A stretch of 64,000 bases of DNA from Fundidesulfovibrio putealis DSM 16056 (GTDB lineage Bacteria; Desulfobacterota; Desulfovibrionia; Desulfovibrionales; Desulfovibrionaceae). Below are positions 1-7,686 of the stretch, one piece after another. Made by a program: the position numbers and the translations under genes. Below the pieces are notes generated by a model. The model was not told the DNA's origin. It ran no database searches and saw nothing but the letters and a program-made list of their open reading frames with translations. The stretch spans positions 186,001 to 250,000 of the forward strand of contig NZ_AUBQ01000003.1 of the NCBI RefSeq assembly GCF_000429325.1, read 5' to 3'. Numbering within the stretch: position 1 is the stretch's first letter; the number at the start of each line of letters is the position of its first letter.

Positions 1-204
1 AAATGCGATTGCCGTCAGGAGCTGTGCCGCCTTCGCCACCGCCTGGTCAGGCGACGATCCCTTGCGCAAAGCCTCCGCAATAGTGAACCCGGCCCATGAC
101 TCGACATGGAGCTGGTCGGCATACCTGCGTTGGAAAGTGGTCTTCGGAAACATCCGGTCCCTGCGAGTCCGAAGGACGCGCGTCTTACAGAAGAATTCCT
201 TCAT
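1..204 (-). CDS. Partial hypothetical protein (N-terminal 68 residues)
   Basis: The reverse strand is open from an ATG at 202-204 to the window edge with no stop. An AGGAAG Shine-Dalgarno lies about 8 bases upstream of the ATG. The visible 68 residues begin MKEFFCKTRVLRTRRD and become helical and Ala-rich (AEALRKGSSPDQAVAKAAQ). There is no signal peptide. I do not recognise the family. The good ribosome site and open frame favour a real gene cut by the window, but a chance frame cannot be excluded. Confidence 0.45.
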   Translation of the reverse strand, partial: MKEFFCKTRVLRTRRDRMFPKTTFQRRYADQLHVESWAGFTIAEALRKGSSPDQAVAKAAQLLTAIAF

Positions 205-611
205 CAGCATACTTCCTGAGGTGGGCTGCCCTGCCCTGGTTGATCTTCCGCTGGAATGAGGTAGAGGAGCATGAACCCTCGTCCCGCGAAGGAATGCCTG
301 CGGCCGCCCGGCCAGGTGCCGGGCGGCAGTCGGGTGGAGGGTTTGGCAGGGAGAGAGGGGGATCGGGCTCCCTAGAACGATCGAAGCCGAGTGATCCCCG
401 GAAGCAAGGACAGCCAAGGGCTGGCGTAGTTTAACAGCGCCTTTTTCTGTTGCTACAAAATCAAGCGACGATACTTTCGACTTGTGTTTGTAACATGCTG
501 AAAAATAATGATCTTTTAGACTACAGAGAGACTTTAAGCGCCAGAAAATGCAGCATAACACTCGGAAATCTCTGGATTTCTCAAGGTCAAGACATCGTTC
601 ACGGATAAACC
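205..611. other. Intergenic stretch with GC-rich hairpin and AT-rich segment
   Basis: No convincing gene. A GC hairpin (CCGCCCGGC at 304-312 pairing with GCCGGGCGG at 318-326) has no T-run. Bases 430-610 are clearly AT-richer than their surroundings and end exactly where the truncated chemoreceptor begins, which suggests an insertion or deletion junction. Confidence 0.5.
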
Positions 612-1175
612 GTGAAAAATCAGAAGGATAGCCCCCCACGCGCAGCCATCGAGGCCGCGCGCGCAGGCGATGCCGGGCGCGGGTTTGCCGTGGTCGCCGA
701 CGAGGTGCGAAAGCTCGCCGAGAAGACCATGACCGCGACCAGGGAAGTCGGAGAGGCCATTCAGGGAATTCAGGAAGGCACGAAAAAGAATATCGAAAAC
801 GTCGAAAAATCCGTGGACGGGATCGACGCGGCCACGGCGCTGGCCCAGGACTCGGGCAGGGTGCTTGGCGAGATCGTTGCGCTGGTGGAGGCGGCAACCG
901 ATCAGGTGCGGTCCATTGCCGCCGCGTCGGAGCAGCAGTCCGCCGCCAGCGAGGAGATCAACCGCAGCATCGAGGACGTGAGCCGCATCTCCGCCGAGAC
1001 GTCCGGAGCCATGCGCCAATCCGCTCAGGCGGTGGAAGAGCTGGCGCAGCAGGCGCGGATACTGGACGGATTGATCGAACGCATGAAAATCGACGGCGCG
1101 GACGAGCCCGTGAAGAGTACCTGGGCTATCCCCGCCGACCCCGGGCGGGTGCGGCGCGAGCGGCTGGCGCAGTAA
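612..1175 (+). pseudogene. Truncated methyl-accepting chemotaxis protein (C-terminal signalling domain only)
   Basis: From about residue 11 the product matches the cytoplasmic signalling tip of chemoreceptors ([22 protein letters not shown], quoted in two parts: [12 protein letters not shown] then [10 protein letters not shown]), followed by the long C-terminal coiled coil with an [16 protein letters not shown] stretch. The periplasmic sensor, membrane helices, HAMP and the first half of the signalling hairpin are absent. The frame opens at a GTG without a good ribosome site, and the first ten residues ([10 protein letters not shown]) are unrelated to the family. The junction lies at the edge of an AT-rich patch. 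The most likely reading is a remnant left by deletion. A soluble mini-receptor is the alternative, but half of the antiparallel hairpin needed for CheA/CheW binding is missing. Confidence 0.65.
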
Positions 1176-1242
1176 CGCCTCTACTTTCTTTCTGACAAAT
1201 GATGCCCTGGGGATGATTCCCTGGGGCCTCGTTCATTGGAGA

Positions 1243-1329
1243 GGTGGGGCGCTGCCCCACACCCCGGCGGGCTCCGCCCTGCACCCGCCAGGGGAGAAGC
1301 CTCCCCTGGACCCGGCTATTAGCTTCGCG
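1243..1329 (+). repeat. Multi-hairpin intergenic element, long form, plus orientation
   Basis: Three successive hairpins (GTGGGGC/GCCCCAC, GGCGGGC/GCCCTG-like, CCAGGGGAG/CTCCCCTGG) end in ATTAGCTTCGCG. It lies behind the plus-strand chemoreceptor remnant. The second half (CCAGGGG...CCCCTGGACCC, then TTAGCTTCGCG) matches the element behind mltG in the opposite orientation. A transcription-termination or mRNA-end role is inferred. Confidence 0.55.
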
Positions 1330-1346
1330 TCGTGCGCGGGGGGGGG

Positions 1347-1464
1347 GCGGGGCTGGGTGCTGGTTGCTGTCCCGTCCGTGTCCTGGCGGGCGGGCTAGAA
1401 CCGATTTGAAGACGATTCGTCGCCCGCCCGCCAGAACCCGACCGTGACAGCACCCAGCCCCCGC
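1347..1464. repeat. Long interrupted inverted repeat
   Basis: The left arm contains CTGGGTGCTG and CCTGGCGGGCGGGC (1353-1395). The right arm contains GCCCGCCCGCCAG and CAGCACCCAG (1422-1457), so both blocks pair in register around a 26-base centre. A G10 run precedes it at 1338-1347. The right-arm end (1443-1465) recurs as a near-identical direct copy at 1513-1535. No gene is seen here. It may be a mobile-element remnant or a very large RNA hairpin. Confidence 0.5.
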
Positions 1465-1637
1465 CTGAAATCACACCGTACGGCGCTCGGACTCTGCCGC
1501 GCAGGCCGCGTCCGTGGCAGCACACAGCCCCCGCCATCGACGAAGATAGCGATTTCAAGAATTGAAGAGCCTGAAGCGCGGCTTTGCGCGCTTCAGGGCT
1601 CTTATTTGGCAGGGATCTGAACTGTAACGGGGCGTTG

Positions 1638-1722
1638 CGCGAAGCTAATGCAGGGTCCAGGGGGATCATCCCCCTGGCGGGAGAGTCCAGAGAGGGCAGC
1701 GCCCTCTCTGGCCGCCGGAGGC
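1638..1722 (-). repeat. Multi-hairpin intergenic element, long form, behind mltG
   Basis: Read on the minus strand it starts 3 bases after the mltG stop: GCCTCCGGCGGCC, a hairpin with arms CCAGAGAGGGC/GCCCTCTCTGG, CCCGCC, a hairpin AGGGGG/CCCCCT, then GGACCCTGCATTAGCTTCGCG-like tail. The two short elements at 7572-7623 and 10051-10102 share its GCCTCCGGCGGCC start and GCTTCGCG end but have different hairpin arms. A role as terminator or 3'-end stabiliser is inferred from its position. Confidence 0.55.
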
Positions 1723-1725
1723 CAG

Positions 1726-2739
1726 TTATTTCCCTTTGCGCAGCTGATACTTCACCACGGCGGCATTATGCTCGTCCAGGCTCTTGGAGAACTGGTGCGT
1801 GCCGTCGTTTCTGGCCACGAAGTACAGATAGTCGTGCACCTCGGGGCTGGCGGCGGCCTTGAGCGCTTCCAGGCCGGGGTTGCATATGGGTCCGGGCGGC
1901 AGGCCGGGATGCTGATAGGTGTTGTAAAGGTTCTTGGGGTCGTCCAGATGGGCGCGCTTCAGGTTGCCGTCGAACTTCTCGCCTAGCCCGTAGATGATGG
2001 TGGGGTCGGTCTGGAGGAGCATCTTCTTGCTCATGCGGTTGGCGAAGACCCCGGCGATCTTGCCGCGCTCGCCGGACTGTCCGGTCTCCTTCTCCACGAT
2101 GGAGGCCAGGATCACGGCCTCGAAGAGCGCCTTGCCCTCGGGCGCGCCGTTCGGCCAGACCTTGGCCGCGTTCTTGGCGAACTGGGCCAGCATGGCTTCC
2201 ACCACCTGCCGGGCGTCGTTGCCGGGCTTTCTGGTGAAGAGATAGGTCTCGGGGAACAGGAACCCCTCGGCGCTGGCAGCGGGAATGGCGTATTTGGCCA
2301 GCAACTCCTTGTCGCGCGCGGCTTTGTCGAAGCTCTCGGCGCTGCCAAGTCCGGCCTGCTCGGTGAGGCGGGCGATCTGGCGCATGGTCAGGCCCTCGGG
2401 CACGCTGACCCGGTACAGGATGGCCTGCCCGCTCACCAGCTGGTCCAGCACCTTCTGGGGCGTGTAGCCCGTATTCAGGAGATATTCCCCGGCTTTGAGC
2501 CTGCCGTCCTGCTTGGTGTACTTGGCCAGTAGCTTGAAGCCCAGCGGGTCGGTGATGAGGCCTTCCTTGTGCAGGAGGCCGGTGATCTGCTCGAAGCTCA
2601 TGCCCTGGTCCACGCGTATGGTGACCTCGCGCCCAGGAGATTCCGGGGGGACGGTCAGGAAGCGGTGCCCCTGCCAGAGGGCGAACCCGCCAGCGGCCAG
2701 AACCAGGAGAACCAGGAGGGAAAGAGCGCGCCTGAGCAT
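1726..2739 (-). CDS. mltG: Endolytic transglycosylase MltG (YceG-like)
   Basis: 337 residues, the usual length. MltG is an inner-membrane lytic transglycosylase that cuts nascent peptidoglycan and is thought to end glycan strands. An N-terminal membrane anchor (about residues 5-22, LLVLLVLAAGGFALW) is followed by a LysM-like segment (DQGMSFEQITGLLHKEGLI) and the YceG catalytic domain. That domain shows ILASIVEKETG with the catalytic Glu, QTDPTIIYGLG and YNTYQHPGLPPGPICNPG. The stop of ruvX overlaps the mltG start by one base, so the two genes are co-transcribed and probably translationally coupled, a common pairing. A repeated hairpin element follows its stop. Confidence 0.93.
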   Translation of the reverse strand: MLRRALSLLVLLVLAAGGFALWQGHRFLTVPPESPGREVTIRVDQGMSFEQITGLLHKEGLITDPLGFKLLAKYTKQDGRLKAGEYLLNTGYTPQKVLDQLVSGQAILYRVSVPEGLTMRQIARLTEQAGLGSAESFDKAARDKELLAKYAIPAASAEGFLFPETYLFTRKPGNDARQVVEAMLAQFAKNAAKVWPNGAPEGKALFEAVILASIVEKETGQSGERGKIAGVFANRMSKKMLLQTDPTIIYGLGEKFDGNLKRAHLDDPKNLYNTYQHPGLPPGPICNPGLEALKAAASPEVHDYLYFVARNDGTHQFSKSLDEHNAAVVKYQLRKGK

Positions 2740-3194
2740 CAGTATTTCCTCTCCACGGGCCTCGCCGCATCCGGGGCCGCAATGTAGCTCTGCAGAATGC
2801 GCACGGCGGCCTGCTGGTCAAGGATAGCCTTGCGCTTGGCCTGCTTGACCCCGGCAGCGCGCAGGTCGTCCAGGGCCTCCGAGCTGGAGAGCGTCTCGTC
2901 CATGAGCAGGACCGGGACGGTCACGCGCCGGGCCATGCTGGCTGCGAAGTTGGTCGCCTGGCGGGCGGTCATGCTGTCGATGCCGTCCGGGGGGGCGGGC
3001 CAGCCCACCACGATGAGCTCAACGCCTTCCTGCGCCACGATGTCCACGAGCTCCGCGAACAGGGCGTCGCGCCCGGACTGGCCGTGGCGCTCCACGCGCT
3101 CGATGGTCTTGTGGGGGAAGGCCATGGACCCGGCAGGGTCGGTGAGGGCCAGCCCCACGCGCTTGAGGCCGAAATCGATGCCGAGGGTTTTCAC
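2739..3194 (-). CDS. ruvX: Holliday junction resolvase-like protein RuvX/YqgF
   Basis: 151 residues with the RNase H-like fold of the YqgF family. The N-terminal strand LGIDFGLKRVGLALTDPAG carries the first catalytic Asp. A VVGWPAPPDG loop and a LMDETLSSSEA motif with the acidic pair follow. Family members process pre-16S rRNA 5' ends, and resolvase activity has also been proposed. It overlaps mltG by one base. The start ATG at 3192-3194 gives the canonical MKTLGIDFG N-terminus. Confidence 0.9.
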   Translation of the reverse strand: MKTLGIDFGLKRVGLALTDPAGSMAFPHKTIERVERHGQSGRDALFAELVDIVAQEGVELIVVGWPAPPDGIDSMTARQATNFAASMARRVTVPVLLMDETLSSSEALDDLRAAGVKQAKRKAILDQQAAVRILQSYIAAPDAARPVERKY

Positions 3195-3285
3195 GGCCTG
3201 CTCCAGAAGGGCCGAAGGGCCCGGAACGCCACAGCGTCCCGGACCCCTTGGCCGCGATGTTCGATGCTTGTCACGGGCCGGATTC

Positions 3286-6200
3286 TTATTTGGCCAGCGC
3301 CGGTTCAGCGAAGCTGACGATCCTCTTCCTGCCTTCCACCTTGGCCTGGGCCAGGGCGCGCCGGAAGTTCCTGCGCCACTTGGGGCCTTCCCAGATGGCG
3401 GCCAGGTACTCGAGCGTATGGTAGACGCTCTGCTTGCGGCTGGAGCGCAAGAGGCAGCGCTTGATGCCGATCTTGCAGGAAGGGCAGCCCACCAGGATGG
3501 GCTGGGATTCGCTGGGCGCGTTGCCCAGGTCCTTCACCAGCTGCTCCTGCTTGCGAAGCCGGATGCGGTTGTACAGGTCGGGGCTGGTCATGGCGCCGAG
3601 GCCCGATTCGCCGCAGCAGCCGGGGGACATGTCCACCTTGGAGCCGGTGAGGTCCGCGATGGCCTGGCGGTACATCTCGGGGGCCTTGGCCAGGGAGACC
3701 CCCTCCCATTCGGCGTGGCAGGCAGCGTGGTAAATCAGCCTGGGCGACGCGGTCATGCCGTCCGGGGAGCGCTCCGGCAGGCGCGAGACCAGATACTGCA
3801 CCACGTCGAAGTGGGGGATCTTGCTCCCGGCGATGACCTCGGTCTCGTAGCCGGAGAGGGTCTCGCGGCAGGTGCCGCAGGCGGTGAGCACGGCCTGGGG
3901 CTTCACGCCCTCGTTGGCGGCCTTGACGAAGATCTCGCCGATGGTCTCGATGTTGCGGGCGCGGTTCTTGCGGTAGGCGTCCTGGTAGCCCGAGGAGAGC
4001 AGCGGATAGCCGCAGCACATGTGGCGCTCGGGGATGATGACGCTGACGCCCGAGCGCAGCATCAGGTGCAGGGCCGCGTAGCCGATGGTGCGCCAGAACA
4101 GGGCCGCGCCGCAGCCGGGGAAGTAGAACACCGCCTCGCCCGTGGGACGCTCCGGCACGAAGATGCCGCCCTTTTCCAGGTGCAGCGCGTCGGCCAGGTT
4201 CTTAAATCCCGTGAGCGGGCCTGAGCCATGCATCATGGGGTTGGCGAAGCGCATGCGAAGCGGTCCGGGGATCAGGCCAACCAGATGGTTGGTGACGGCC
4301 TGTCCCCAGGCGGCCATCTTGGCCATGGACGGGGCGCGTTCCTCGGGTTTTTCCGCGACGAAATGCAGCACTTTGGATTTCAGGCCGTGGCCGCCCGCGC
4401 CCTTCTCCTGGAGGAAGGCGCGCATGTCCAGGATGGCCCCGGCGGTTTTGATCTTCACGGGGCAGGCGGCGGTGCACTTGCCGCAGGTGGTGCAGCGCTC
4501 GGTCATCTTGCGCAGGCTCTCCAAAAGCTGGGCCGAGGGCCTGCCGTGGTGCACCTGGGAATAGTAGATGGCCTCGATGAGCGCGCCGAGGCTTATGTTC
4601 TTGTTGCGCGGGTGGTAGATCAGCCCGCGCTCCGGATAATACATGGGGCAGACCTGCTTGCACTTGCCGCAGCGGGTGCAGACCTGGATGTTGGTCAGCA
4701 GGGTGGTGAGCTTGTCCTTGTCGGGAAGCGCGGTCTTCTGGATGTCCCGGATGAGCCTGTTGAAGGAGAAGGTGTAGGGCTGCGAGTCCAGCTCGCGCGA
4801 GACCAGCTTGCCCGGGTTCAGGATGTTCTTGGGGTCCACCTGCTGCTTGTAGGCGCGAAGGGCGGTGATCTTGTCTTCGGGCAGGAAGGCGATCTTGGTG
4901 ATGCCGATGCCGTGCTCGCCCGACACCGCGCCGCCAAGCTCCATGACCTTCTCGAAGACCTTGTCGGCGGCTTCGTGGGCCTGGGCCAGCATCTCCGGGT
5001 CGTTGGAGTTCACGGGCAGGTTCACGTGGCAGTTGCCGTCGCCCGCGTGCATGTGGTTGGCCACGATGATGCGCCGGGCCAGCATGTCCTGGTGGATGGC
5101 CTCGATCTCGCCGTAGAGCTTGGGGTAGCGGGTCTTCACGTCCGTGAAGAAGTAGTAGGCCTGGACCTCAAGCTCCTGGTCGTTCAGCTCCTCGGCGGTG
5201 CGCAGGCCGCGCAGGATCTCCGAGGCGAACTGCATCTCCATGGACACGAACGCGTCCGAGTCCGGGAAGCCGGGCAGGCGCGTGACCTCCTGCAGGGCCT
5301 TGCGGTAGGCCTTGGCAAGATACAGCAGGTTCAGCGTTTCCAAAAAGTCCGAGAACTCCGGGATGACCTCCAGGGGGATGACCACGTCCTCGTTGATCTT
5401 GAAGCCGGAGGTGCGCTTGGCGATGGCCGAGAGCTTGTGGCGGTCCTCCCAGAAGAGCTCCGCCTCTTTCTCGTCGCGGGCCACGAAGGCGTCCACGTCC
5501 TCGTGCTTTTCGGCAATGGCCACGATGTCGCGCACGGACTTGTCCAGGGCTTCCAGGTCGTTGCCGTCCAGCTGCAAGGTCAGGACGCTTATGGGGTCAC
5601 CCTCGTACTTCGAGGATTTCTTCTGGTATTCGATGGCCTTGACGTACTTGGCGTTGAACTCCTCCAGGGCGGAGATCTTCACCAGGTCGCCTTCGCGGCG
5701 GATCTGGTCGCGAAGGGCCACCACGCCCTGGATGGTGAGCATGGCGTTGTGCATGGAGCGCCCGAAGAACTCCAGCACCAGCACCTTGGAGTGGGCCAGC
5801 TTCTCGTAGCAGATGAAGCAGGCCTCGGTGATCACGCCGTCCACGCCTTCCTTCTGCATGCCCGGCAGACCGCCCAGGAACTTGTTGGAGACGTCCTTGC
5901 CCAGGCCCGCGCCGCGAATCTCGCTGCCGGGGAGCGCCACGGTGTCGCGCACCGTGCCGTCCTGGTCCACGATCTCGAAAACGGCGGTCTCATGGTCCAG
6001 GATCTTGTGGCGGGGATGGTCCACGCGCCGTATCTCGATGACGCGCGCGTCTGGCGTGACCATCTTGTAGGACAGCAGGTTGTCGAGCGTGGTGCCGTAC
6101 TCGAAGGCGTAAGGGCCGCCCGCGTTCTCGGAGATGTTGCCTCCGATGGACGAAGATGCCTTGGAGGCCGGGTCCACGGTGAGCACAAGGCCCTTTTCGG

Positions 6201-6861
6201 CTGCCGCGCGGATGGCCTGGAGGGTGATGACGCCCGCCTGCACGCAGATGGTGCTGTCCTCGGGGTTGACGCTCAGGATCTGCTTGAGGCGCGTGAGCGA
6301 AAGCACCACGGTGCGAAGCCTCGCCGGGACCGCGCCGCCGGTGCAGCCGGAGCCGCCGCCGCGCGGGATGACCGAGAAGCCCATCTCGCCCGCCAGCTGC
6401 ATGATGCGCTGCACGTGCTCGGTGCGGTCCGGAGCCAGCACCATGAGGGGCAGCTCCATGCGCAGGTCGGTGGCGTCGGTGGAGCATTCCACCATGTTGT
6501 GGGGGCCGTCCAGGATGGCCTTCTCGTCCAGGAAGAGCGAAACCTTGGCTTTGAGTTCCTCGCGGAAGCGGGTGTCGTCGTCGTAGGCGGCCCAGAAGTC
6601 CTTCACGGCCTTGGAAAGCAGGCGGAAGTACTCCGGGGTGAGCATGGTGGTGGCGCCGGTGAGGCGCTTCTCCACGGATTCGCGCACGTCCTCGGCATCG
6701 ATGTAGGGGTTGTAACGCACCAGGAAGAGCTCGCTGGCAAGCGAAATGGCGAGCTCCTGGATGTCCTCGGGCCATGAACCAAGCTCACGGTCGCCGATGC
6801 CCAGAACCCTGGGGACCAAGCGTTTGAGCGGGATCGATATATGTGGCTGCTTTTCTGGCAT
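3286..6861 (-). CDS. FAD/FMN-containing and Fe-S 2-hydroxyacid dehydrogenase (GlcD-GlcF fusion, YdiJ-like)
   Basis: About 1191 residues. An FAD-binding type 4 domain (PRGGGSGCTGGAV) is followed by the FAD-oxidase C domain with the metal/substrate site HMHAGDGNCHVN and GEHGIGITK. Next comes a two-cluster 4Fe-4S ferredoxin segment (CTRCGKCKQVCP and CTTCGKCTAACP), then two CCG domains (CCGYPLLSSG, CGTC; CHAEWEG, CCGESGLG, CPSC). This is the architecture of quinone-linked D-2-hydroxyacid dehydrogenases such as E. coli YdiJ and of lactate-oxidising enzymes in Desulfovibrio. The likely role is oxidation of D-lactate or a related 2-hydroxyacid with electrons leaving through the CCG domains; the substrate is not determined. 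An upstream in-frame ATG at 6903 would add 14 residues. I prefer MPEKQPHI at 6861, though neither start has a strong ribosome site. Confidence 0.85.
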   Translation of the reverse strand: MPEKQPHISIPLKRLVPRVLGIGDRELGSWPEDIQELAISLASELFLVRYNPYIDAEDVRESVEKRLTGATTMLTPEYFRLLSKAVKDFWAAYDDDTRFREELKAKVSLFLDEKAILDGPHNMVECSTDATDLRMELPLMVLAPDRTEHVQRIMQLAGEMGFSVIPRGGGSGCTGGAVPARLRTVVLSLTRLKQILSVNPEDSTICVQAGVITLQAIRAAAEKGLVLTVDPASKASSSIGGNISENAGGPYAFEYGTTLDNLLSYKMVTPDARVIEIRRVDHPRHKILDHETAVFEIVDQDGTVRDTVALPGSEIRGAGLGKDVSNKFLGGLPGMQKEGVDGVITEACFICYEKLAHSKVLVLEFFGRSMHNAMLTIQGVVALRDQIRREGDLVKISALEEFNAKYVKAIEYQKKSSKYEGDPISVLTLQLDGNDLEALDKSVRDIVAIAEKHEDVDAFVARDEKEAELFWEDRHKLSAIAKRTSGFKINEDVVIPLEVIPEFSDFLETLNLLYLAKAYRKALQEVTRLPGFPDSDAFVSMEMQFASEILRGLRTAEELNDQELEVQAYYFFTDVKTRYPKLYGEIEAIHQDMLARRIIVANHMHAGDGNCHVNLPVNSNDPEMLAQAHEAADKVFEKVMELGGAVSGEHGIGITKIAFLPEDKITALRAYKQQVDPKNILNPGKLVSRELDSQPYTFSFNRLIRDIQKTALPDKDKLTTLLTNIQVCTRCGKCKQVCPMYYPERGLIYHPRNKNISLGALIEAIYYSQVHHGRPSAQLLESLRKMTERCTTCGKCTAACPVKIKTAGAILDMRAFLQEKGAGGHGLKSKVLHFVAEKPEERAPSMAKMAAWGQAVTNHLVGLIPGPLRMRFANPMMHGSGPLTGFKNLADALHLEKGGIFVPERPTGEAVFYFPGCGAALFWRTIGYAALHLMLRSGVSVIIPERHMCCGYPLLSSGYQDAYRKNRARNIETIGEIFVKAANEGVKPQAVLTACGTCRETLSGYETEVIAGSKIPHFDVVQYLVSRLPERSPDGMTASPRLIYHAACHAEWEGVSLAKAPEMYRQAIADLTGSKVDMSPGCCGESGLGAMTSPDLYNRIRLRKQEQLVKDLGNAPSESQPILVGCPSCKIGIKRCLLRSSRKQSVYHTLEYLAAIWEGPKWRRNFRRALAQAKVEGRKRIVSFAEPALAK

Positions 6862-7273
6862 GGTGGGGAATACCTGCAATCTGTGATGGGAAAGCAAGTA
6901 CATTTAGTACCGGCGTGGGCGGATGGCAAGCCGTTTCGTCCAGGGGAACGCGAGGGGACAAATCGTGATTTTGGGCGCGTTCGGCACTCTCCGGCGATTA
7001 TTATCGGTTCTTGATGCGTCCCATGTGCGCCTCACGGTCCATCTGAAAGCGTGGAATGCCGTCCCGAGGGCTGCAAGGACGGTGATTGCCCAGTTCGGCT
7101 CAATCGGACCGGGGCCGCATTTCCCGTGTACATACCGGCCCGACTTCGCTTAAATACTCTTGAGTCAGGTTGGGAAAACGCGCCGCGAGGCCGCCCGGAG
7201 CATCCGTGCGAAACGGCGGCCAGAGGAACGCAAGTCAACCAGGCAAACGCACCGCAGCCACAGGGAGTGAAGC
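6862..7273. other. Divergent intergenic region
   Basis: It separates the minus-strand dehydrogenase from the plus-strand small coiled-coil gene and presumably holds both promoters. No further gene, RNA or strong palindrome was identified. Short frames here lack ribosome sites. Confidence 0.4.
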
Positions 7274-7456
7274 ATGTCACACGATGCAGACCTGGCGCAG
7301 AAGAGCCTCATCAAGGAAACGCGCGGACAATACGAGAACGAGAAGATTTTCCGGCATCTGGAGAAGCTGGTGGACCGCATGGACGCCATGCAGCAGTCGG
7401 TGGCGGAACTTCAGAAGGACATCACGGACATCAAGGCCCAACTGGGCATAGGCTGA
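7274..7456 (+). CDS. Small coiled-coil protein, unknown function
   Basis: 60 residues with a GGAGTG ribosome site 5 bases before the ATG. The sequence is charged and heptad-like (HLEKLVDRMDAMQQSVAELQ), ending DITDIKAQLGIG, consistent with a soluble coiled coil that oligomerises. There is no signal peptide. Codon use is high-GC like its neighbours, so it is probably genuine. It stands alone between two minus-strand genes. No family is recognised. Confidence 0.7.
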   Translation: MSHDADLAQKSLIKETRGQYENEKIFRHLEKLVDRMDAMQQSVAELQKDITDIKAQLGIG

Positions 7457-7571
7457 TCCGGCCCGGAGGCACGCATGTGGCGGCCGTCCCGCATGGGGCG
7501 GCCGCTTCCTGTTGCGTTTCCGGGTTGCAGGCCGAGAATGAACCGGTTCTGACCGGCGTGCCGCCCAAACC

Positions 7572-7623
7572 CGCGAAGCACTGAAGGATTCCAAAGGAAC
7601 TGGTTCCTTTGGCCGCCGGAGGC
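7572..7623 (-). repeat. Hairpin intergenic element, short form, behind PAS kinase gene
   Basis: 52 bp differing from 10051-10102 at only four positions (7580-7583). Minus-strand reading: GCCTCCGGCGGCC, hairpin arms CCAAAGGAAC/GTTCCTTTGG around CA, AATCCTT, then GCTTCGCG. It lies 63 bases beyond the kinase stop, which fits a terminator-like role. Confidence 0.6.
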
Positions 7624-7686
7624 TCCTCTGCGCTGCCCCCGCCGACACCCGCACATCCCCATCACGGCCAAAGCGCCCATCCTGCG

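Noticed and set aside
4228-6777. 849-residue open frame opposite the FAD/Fe-S dehydrogenase
   Set aside because: It is the antisense frame of a clearly coding gene in high-GC DNA; the product is Gly/Val/His-rich low complexity with no motif.
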